From an uncultured Collinsella sp. (GTDB taxonomy: Bacteria > Actinomycetota > Coriobacteriia > Coriobacteriales > Coriobacteriaceae): a DNA stretch of 9,523 nt. Positions 6,006-9,523 of the stretch are shown one piece after another (position 1 is the stretch's first letter; each line of letters opens with the position of its first letter). The notes beneath the pieces are model-generated. The model saw only the letters and a program-made list of their open reading frames with translations, was not told the origin of the DNA and made no database searches. Made by a program: the position numbers and the translations under genes. The stretch covers positions 1-9,523 of the forward strand of contig CABUZF010000028.1 in NCBI GenBank assembly GCA_902495985.1. Reading direction: 5' to 3'.

Positions 6006-7917
6006 GGCAACGACCGCCGAGCGCGCGCTCAACCGCAAGGGCGGCACCATGTCGCGCCTCATCAAGACGCTCTTTGGCTTCTACCCCGTGCTTTTGCCCC
6101 TCGTCGTCGTCGGCGTGGTGCTCTGCGCCATCATCAACTCCATCGGCGCGACCTTCCTTCAGAGCGCCCTGCAGATTATTAGCGAATCGTGGCAGTCGGG
6201 CGATTGGGAAGCTGCACAGCCCAAGATCGCACAGCTCGTGACCACCCTCGCCTGCATCTACGGCGTCGGCATCCTGTCCTCGCTGTTCTGGAACCGCGCC
6301 ATGGCCATCGTCACGCAGGGCTCGCTCGAGAAGCTGCGCGAGAAGATGTTCAACCGCATGCAGGACCTGCCGATTCGCTACTTCGACACGCACCAGCGCG
6401 GCGACATCATGAGCCACTACACCAACGACATCGACACGCTGCGCCAGATGATCAGCCAGTCGCTGCCCAACCTGCTCATGACGACCATCGTCATCGTCAC
6501 GGTGTTCTTTATCATGCTGTACTACAGCGTTTGGATGTGCCTGGTCATTGTGGCCGGCGTCGCCTTTATGACCTTTATGACAAAGCTGCTCGGCTCCAAC
6601 TCCGCGCGCTTCTTCATTGCGCAGCAGACCGAGCTCGGCGTGGTCGAGGGCCATATCGAGGAAGTCATGAACGGCCAGAAGGTCGTCAAGGCATTCTGCC
6701 ACGAGTCTGCCGCCGAGGCCGATTTTGACGAGCGCAACGAAAAGCTCTTCGAGGTCTCGCAGAAGGCCAACATGTACGCCAACATCCTCATGCCCATCCT
6801 TATGAACCTGGGCAACCTGCTCTACGTGCTGGTCGCACTGGCCGGCGGCATTTTCCTGGCGCTGGGCGTGCCCAACCTGAGCATCTCGGGCATGGCGCTG
6901 TCCATCGTCGTCGTCGTGCCGTTCCTCAACATGACCAAGCAGTTCTGCGGACAGATCGGTCAGATCTCGCAGCAGATCAACGCCGTGGTCATGGGCCTCG
7001 CCGGCGCCGACCGTATCTTTGAGCTCATCGACGAGAAGCCCGAGGCCGACGAAGGCTACGTGACGCTTGTCAACGCGCAGGTGAACCCCGAGACCTGGGA
7101 GTTCGAGGAGGCCGACCACCACACCGGCATGTGGGCATGGAAACATCCGCACCGTGCAACCGGCGAGATCGAGTACGTACCGCTGCGCGGCGACCTGGTT
7201 ATGGACAACGTGGACTTTGGCTACACGCCCGACCACGAGGTGCTGCACGGCGTGTCCGTGTTTGCCAAGCCGGGCCAGAAGGTCGCGTTTGTCGGCGCCA
7301 CCGGTGCCGGTAAGACGACCATCACCAACCTCATCAACCGCTTCTACGACATCGCCGACGGCAAGATCCGCTACGACGGCATCAACGTCAACAAGATCCG
7401 CAAGGCCGACCTGCGCCGCTCGCTGGGCGTCGTGCTACAGGACGTGAACCTGTTCACCGGCACTGTGATGGATAACATCCGCTACGGCAACCTGGACGCC
7501 ACCGACGAGGAGTGCATCGCGGCGGCCAAGCTCGCGGGCGCGGACGACTTTATCACCCGCCTGCCCGACGGCTACGACACCATGCTCACCGGCAACGGCG
7601 CCCAGTTGTCGCAGGGCCAGCGCCAGCTGATTTCGATCGCACGCGCCGCCGTCGCCGATCCGCCGGCGATGATCCTGGACGAGGCCACGTCGAGCATTGA
7701 TACCCGCACCGAGGCCATCGTGCAGGCGGGCATGGACAAGCTCATGGAGGGCCGCACGACGTTTGTCATCGCGCACCGCCTGTCCACCGTGCGCAACTCC
7801 GACGCGATTATCTGCCTGGACCACGGCCGCATCATCGAGCGTGGCAACCACGACGAGCTGATTGCCAAGCGCGGGTATTACTACCAGCTGTACACGGGTG
7901 CGTTTGAGCTCGAGTAG
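5998..7917 (+). CDS. ABC exporter half-transporter B (catalytic Walker B)
   Basis: This is a 639-residue partner of the preceding gene. It has a six-helix exporter domain (about 28-320), a linker insertion of about 45 residues containing WAWKHPH (379-385), and an ATPase domain (about 398-636). Walker A GATGAGKTT (433-441), Q-loop Gln481, Walker B AMILDE (557-562) with catalytic Glu562, D-loop SSID (565-568) and switch His593 are canonical. The signature is LSQGQ (537-541) rather than LSGGQ. In a heterodimer this weak signature faces the degenerate Walker motifs of the partner, while the partner's VSGGQ completes the active site here. AAGGAGG lies 8 bases before ATG 5998, which overlaps the upstream stop by 8 bases (ATGAGTAA). 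The open frame extends further upstream, but only this start has a ribosome site and fits the family. Confidence 0.92.
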   Translation: MSKATTAERALNRKGGTMSRLIKTLFGFYPVLLPLVVVGVVLCAIINSIGATFLQSALQIISESWQSGDWEAAQPKIAQLVTTLACIYGVGILSSLFWNRAMAIVTQGSLEKLREKMFNRMQDLPIRYFDTHQRGDIMSHYTNDIDTLRQMISQSLPNLLMTTIVIVTVFFIMLYYSVWMCLVIVAGVAFMTFMTKLLGSNSARFFIAQQTELGVVEGHIEEVMNGQKVVKAFCHESAAEADFDERNEKLFEVSQKANMYANILMPILMNLGNLLYVLVALAGGIFLALGVPNLSISGMALSIVVVVPFLNMTKQFCGQIGQISQQINAVVMGLAGADRIFELIDEKPEADEGYVTLVNAQVNPETWEFEEADHHTGMWAWKHPHRATGEIEYVPLRGDLVMDNVDFGYTPDHEVLHGVSVFAKPGQKVAFVGATGAGKTTITNLINRFYDIADGKIRYDGINVNKIRKADLRRSLGVVLQDVNLFTGTVMDNIRYGNLDATDEECIAAAKLAGADDFITRLPDGYDTMLTGNGAQLSQGQRQLISIARAAVADPPAMILDEATSSIDTRTEAIVQAGMDKLMEGRTTFVIAHRLSTVRNSDAIICLDHGRIIERGNHDELIAKRGYYYQLYTGAFELE

Positions 7918-7932
7918 GTAGGTTTGTTCCAC

Positions 7933-8038
7933 GGAGGTCTCCCAGGCGGGCCGGGGTGTAACCTCCGTGCTCAAACATTCTCGCTTCGCTGCGAAACTGC
8001 GCGCGGAAGTTACACCCCGGCCCGCCTGGGAGACCTCC
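7933..8038. repeat. Long near-perfect palindrome (38-bp arms)
   Basis: The 30 bases at 7933-7962 are perfectly complementary to 8009-8038. After one mismatch, pairing continues for seven more positions to 7970/8001 with one G-T pair. The 30-base centre (7971-8000) includes TCGC/GCGA. The arms are very GC-rich (CCAGGCGGGCCGGGG core). The element lies 15 bases after the ABC operon stop and 42 bases before a separate intrinsic terminator; no T-run follows it. It could be a small non-autonomous mobile or REP/BIME-like element. Confidence 0.8.
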
Positions 8039-8080
8039 TGCGCGCAATCAACCCGTCATTAAAACAGAATAAAAGTTGAT

Positions 8081-8113
8081 GAGGCCCTGGCCGTTTGGCC
8101 AGGGCCTCGTTTT
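8081..8113. terminator. Intrinsic terminator between convergent operons
   Basis: A perfect 12-bp GC-rich stem, GAGGCCCTGGCC (8081-8092) with 8097-8108, has a GTTT loop and is followed by GTTTTG on the + strand. On the - strand the stem is followed by ATCAACTTTTATT. It should end transcripts from the ABC operon and probably from the LysR gene, whose stop codon lies 16 bases beyond the stem. Confidence 0.88.
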
Positions 8114-8124
8114 GTAAGGATGAG

Positions 8125-9003
8125 CTAGTTGAGGAGTTGGGCCATGGCGTTGACGAATTTTTGGACTTGGAGGGTGGGCTCGAGCGGGTAGTGCAGAAAG
8201 ACCGGCACCTCTCGCCCGCATAGAAACGGCACGCCCACAAAGGCCGGGTGTACCCCCGACCATGCGCCGCAGGTGAGTACCGCGTCGCCCTTTTCCTCGG
8301 CTTCGTTAAAGAGCGCAAAGTCAAAGCTGTCCACGTCGATCACGTCTACGCCGCCGTCTGCCAAAAGATCGATACGCAGACTGTCCATAGCGTCGTTGCC
8401 GTGACGGAGCACGCGCAGGCGCATGCCCTCCAGGTCAGCAACCGTGATACGCGTCTTGCGCGCAAGCGGGCTCGTGCGCGGCACGTCGATATAAAACGGC
8501 ACGTTGACGATGCGGAGCCTTTGGCATGCGTCGCCCCAGCGTGGGGTCGAAAAGCTCGACTGCACCACATCGACCTCGCGGCCCAAGCTGCGCATGACGG
8601 TCTCGCGCTCGTCGTAGAGGTCGCTTACCGGCACGATCTCAAATCGCAGCGACGGTTCCAGATCGTGAATGCCTGACCACATCGACAGCGTTTGGCGCCC
8701 CGGGCACATCATCGACACACCCAGACGCACGGCACCGCCCTCGCCCGCCGCGCGTCGGGCGCGGCGCAGCGCGTCCTCGGACTGCCGCATGATCGAGCGC
8801 GCGTCGTCCACCAGCAGTGCGCCGGCCGGCGTCACCTTGACGCCCGAGTGCGAGCGCTCGAACAACGTGATGCCGAACTCGGCCTCGAAGCCCGACACCT
8901 GCTTGACGAGCGCCGGAGTCGACACGCGCAATTTTGCCGCCGCGCGCGAGAAGCTTCCCAGCTCCGCGGCGGCCGATATGGCCTCGAGTCGTCGATCGTA
9001 CAC
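8125..9003 (-). CDS. LysR-family transcriptional regulator
   Basis: This is a 292-residue DNA-binding regulator of usual LTTR length. The N-terminal winged helix runs over residues 1-60: LEAISAAAELGSFSRAAAKL (6-25), VSTPALVKQVSGFEAEFGITLFER (27-50) and the wing SGVKVTPAG (53-61). A linker helix (about 62-86) and a periplasmic-binding-protein-like effector domain (about 91-290) follow. The start is placed at GTG 9003 because GGGAG lies 6 bases upstream (9010-9014 on the + strand) and homologues tend to begin just before the DRRLEA motif; ATG 9036 would add 11 basic residues with no good ribosome site. It is transcribed divergently from the dehydrogenase gene, which it probably regulates. The inducer cannot be inferred. 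Confidence 0.9.
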   Translation of the reverse strand: MYDRRLEAISAAAELGSFSRAAAKLRVSTPALVKQVSGFEAEFGITLFERSHSGVKVTPAGALLVDDARSIMRQSEDALRRARRAAGEGGAVRLGVSMMCPGRQTLSMWSGIHDLEPSLRFEIVPVSDLYDERETVMRSLGREVDVVQSSFSTPRWGDACQRLRIVNVPFYIDVPRTSPLARKTRITVADLEGMRLRVLRHGNDAMDSLRIDLLADGGVDVIDVDSFDFALFNEAEEKGDAVLTCGAWSGVHPAFVGVPFLCGREVPVFLHYPLEPTLQVQKFVNAMAQLLN

Positions 9004-9009
9004 GTCAAT

Positions 9010-9014
9010 CTCCC
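9010..9014 (-). promoter_or_regulatory. Ribosome binding site that sets the LysR start
   Basis: On the - strand GGGAG lies 6 bases before GTG 9003. The alternative ATG 9036 has no comparable motif, so the shorter protein is preferred. Confidence 0.6.
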
Positions 9015-9120
9015 GTTTTCGCGCCTGTGAACGCATGGCGCCACAGGGGGTTGTTTTCGCAGGTCACGCGCTTAATTGAGAAAAAACTGCATCGCACGGT
9101 GTAAACCTACAGTTAACGCC

Positions 9121-9129
9121 ATTCTAACA
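9121..9129 (-). promoter_or_regulatory. Candidate extended -10 promoter of the LysR gene
   Basis: Read on the - strand the sequence is TGTTAGAAT: an extended -10 (TG-N-TAGAAT, 5/6 match to TATAAT). The nearest -35-like hexamer, TTGCGC, is 19 bases away. The leader would be about 110 bases. This is a pattern match only. Confidence 0.4.
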
Positions 9130-9138
9130 AATATGCAA

Positions 9139-9167
9139 TTCACCTGCGCAAATGCAAAGCATACGAT
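9139..9167 (+). promoter_or_regulatory. Candidate promoter of the dehydrogenase gene
   Basis: TTCACC (9139-9144, 4/6 match) and TACGAT (9162-9167, 4/6 match) are separated by 17 bases. The region lies inside a TATGC/GCATA inverted repeat (9132-9136 and 9159-9163) and next to the divergent LysR promoter candidate, as expected of a LysR-controlled divergent promoter. Confidence 0.4.
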
Positions 9168-9183
9168 AACCAGCGAAAACCAC

Positions 9184-9210
9184 GTGGGTCGATTAATGGG
9201 AGCGACCCAC
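9184..9210. promoter_or_regulatory. Leader hairpin or operator before the dehydrogenase
   Basis: An 8-bp perfect inverted repeat, GTGGGTCG (9184-9191) and CGACCCAC (9203-9210), has an 11-base loop. It lies downstream of the candidate -10 and 26 bases before ATG 9237, so it would fall in the untranslated leader. It could be an mRNA hairpin or a protein-binding palindrome; no T-run follows. Confidence 0.5.
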
Positions 9211-9236
9211 CGGGAGGCACAAGAAGGGAAGTTCCT

Positions 9237-9523
9237 ATGAGCAATTGGCTCAAGCTCGAGGGCGATGTCTGCGCCGTGACTGGCGCGCTCGGCGGTATGG
9301 GCGTCGAGATTTGCCGCGAGTTCGCCCGCAACGGCGCCAACGTCGTCCTGCTCGACCTGGACGAGGAGAAGGTCAAGGCTGCTGCCGCCGACCTCGCTGC
9401 CGAGTTTGGCATCCACGCCGAGGGTTACAAGATGAACGCCACCGACGAGGCCGAGGTTCAGGCCGCCGTCGACGCCACCATCGCCGACTTCGGTCGCGTC
9501 GACGTCCTCGTCAACACCGCCGG
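9237..9523 (+). CDS. Short-chain dehydrogenase/reductase, 5' part only
   Basis: The first 95 residues of an SDR-type NAD(P)-dependent oxidoreductase are present, and the gene continues beyond the window. The nucleotide-binding motif TGALGGMG (15-22) fits TGxxxGxG. Asp40 at the end of the second beta strand (VVLLD) favours NAD(H) over NADP(H). The window ends within VNTAG (92-96), the NNAG-type motif of the family with Thr in the second position. The catalytic Ser-Tyr-Lys region lies outside the window. The NWLKLEGD start is like that of some sugar-alcohol or sugar-acid SDRs, but the substrate is not determinable. AAGGGA (9224-9229) lies 7 bases before ATG 9237. Divergent orientation to the LysR gene suggests a regulator-target pair. 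Confidence 0.88.
   Translation, partial: MSNWLKLEGDVCAVTGALGGMGVEICREFARNGANVVLLDLDEEKVKAAAADLAAEFGIHAEGYKMNATDEAEVQAAVDATIADFGRVDVLVNTA

Noticed and set aside
4524..6065. 513-codon open frame on the - strand opposite ABC half A
   Set aside because: Antisense shadow of a clear ABC exporter gene. Its translation is low-complexity and His/Asp/Val/Gly-rich with no recognisable domain, as is common opposite high-GC genes.
5896..7248. 450-codon open frame on the - strand opposite ABC half B
   Set aside because: Antisense shadow with the same biased composition; no domain, and the opposite strand is a strongly supported gene.
7933..8038. Inverted repeats as the ends of an insertion sequence
   Set aside because: Only 30 bases separate the arms, with no room for a transposase; at most a miniature element.

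Overview
The window looks like chromosomal DNA from a high-GC, Gram-positive-type anaerobe, most likely a gut Coriobacteriia member close to Collinsella. This is inferred from the GC-rich codon use with strong GGAGG-type ribosome sites, the kinds of genes present, and the hairpin-rich spacers; no rRNA or other phylogenetic marker is present to prove it.

Layout: (1) On the + strand, a DHA1-type MFS efflux transporter (72-1313) is followed by a low-molecular-weight protein-tyrosine-phosphatase-family protein (1359-1805). (2) A fold-back terminator region (1848-1947) separates these from a convergent - strand pair: a pyridoxal/pyridoxamine kinase (3105-2281), translationally coupled to a small Cys-rich protein resembling the TIGR04076 family (2288-1959). 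(3) A 589-base spacer (3106-3694) has no convincing gene but is densely structured. It holds a GGGGACG-type palindrome, a ~98-nt rod-like hairpin, two tandem ~87-nt repeats whose terminal hairpins differ by compensatory base changes, and then a good sigma70-type promoter with an inverted-repeat operator candidate. (4) That promoter serves a three-gene + strand operon: a MarR-family regulator and the two halves of a heterodimeric ABC exporter (3695-7917). (5) A 107-nt near-perfect palindrome and a strong intrinsic terminator lie between this operon and a convergent LysR regulator (9003-8125). (6) The LysR gene is divergent from a short-chain dehydrogenase/reductase (9237 onward) that runs off the right edge.

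How the genes work together: the MarR protein probably represses its own promoter and releases the ABC exporter in response to a toxic ligand. The exporter halves show matching asymmetric defects (Walker B Asp and switch Gln in one, LSQGQ signature in the other), as in known heterodimeric exporters with one catalytic and one degenerate ATP site. The LysR/SDR pair looks like a regulator with a divergently transcribed metabolic target. The kinase belongs to vitamin B6 salvage; the role of its coupled Cys-rich partner is unknown.

The protein-coding content is mostly ordinary. The least explained material is in the spacers: three different families of fold-back or tandem repeats, one showing covariation.
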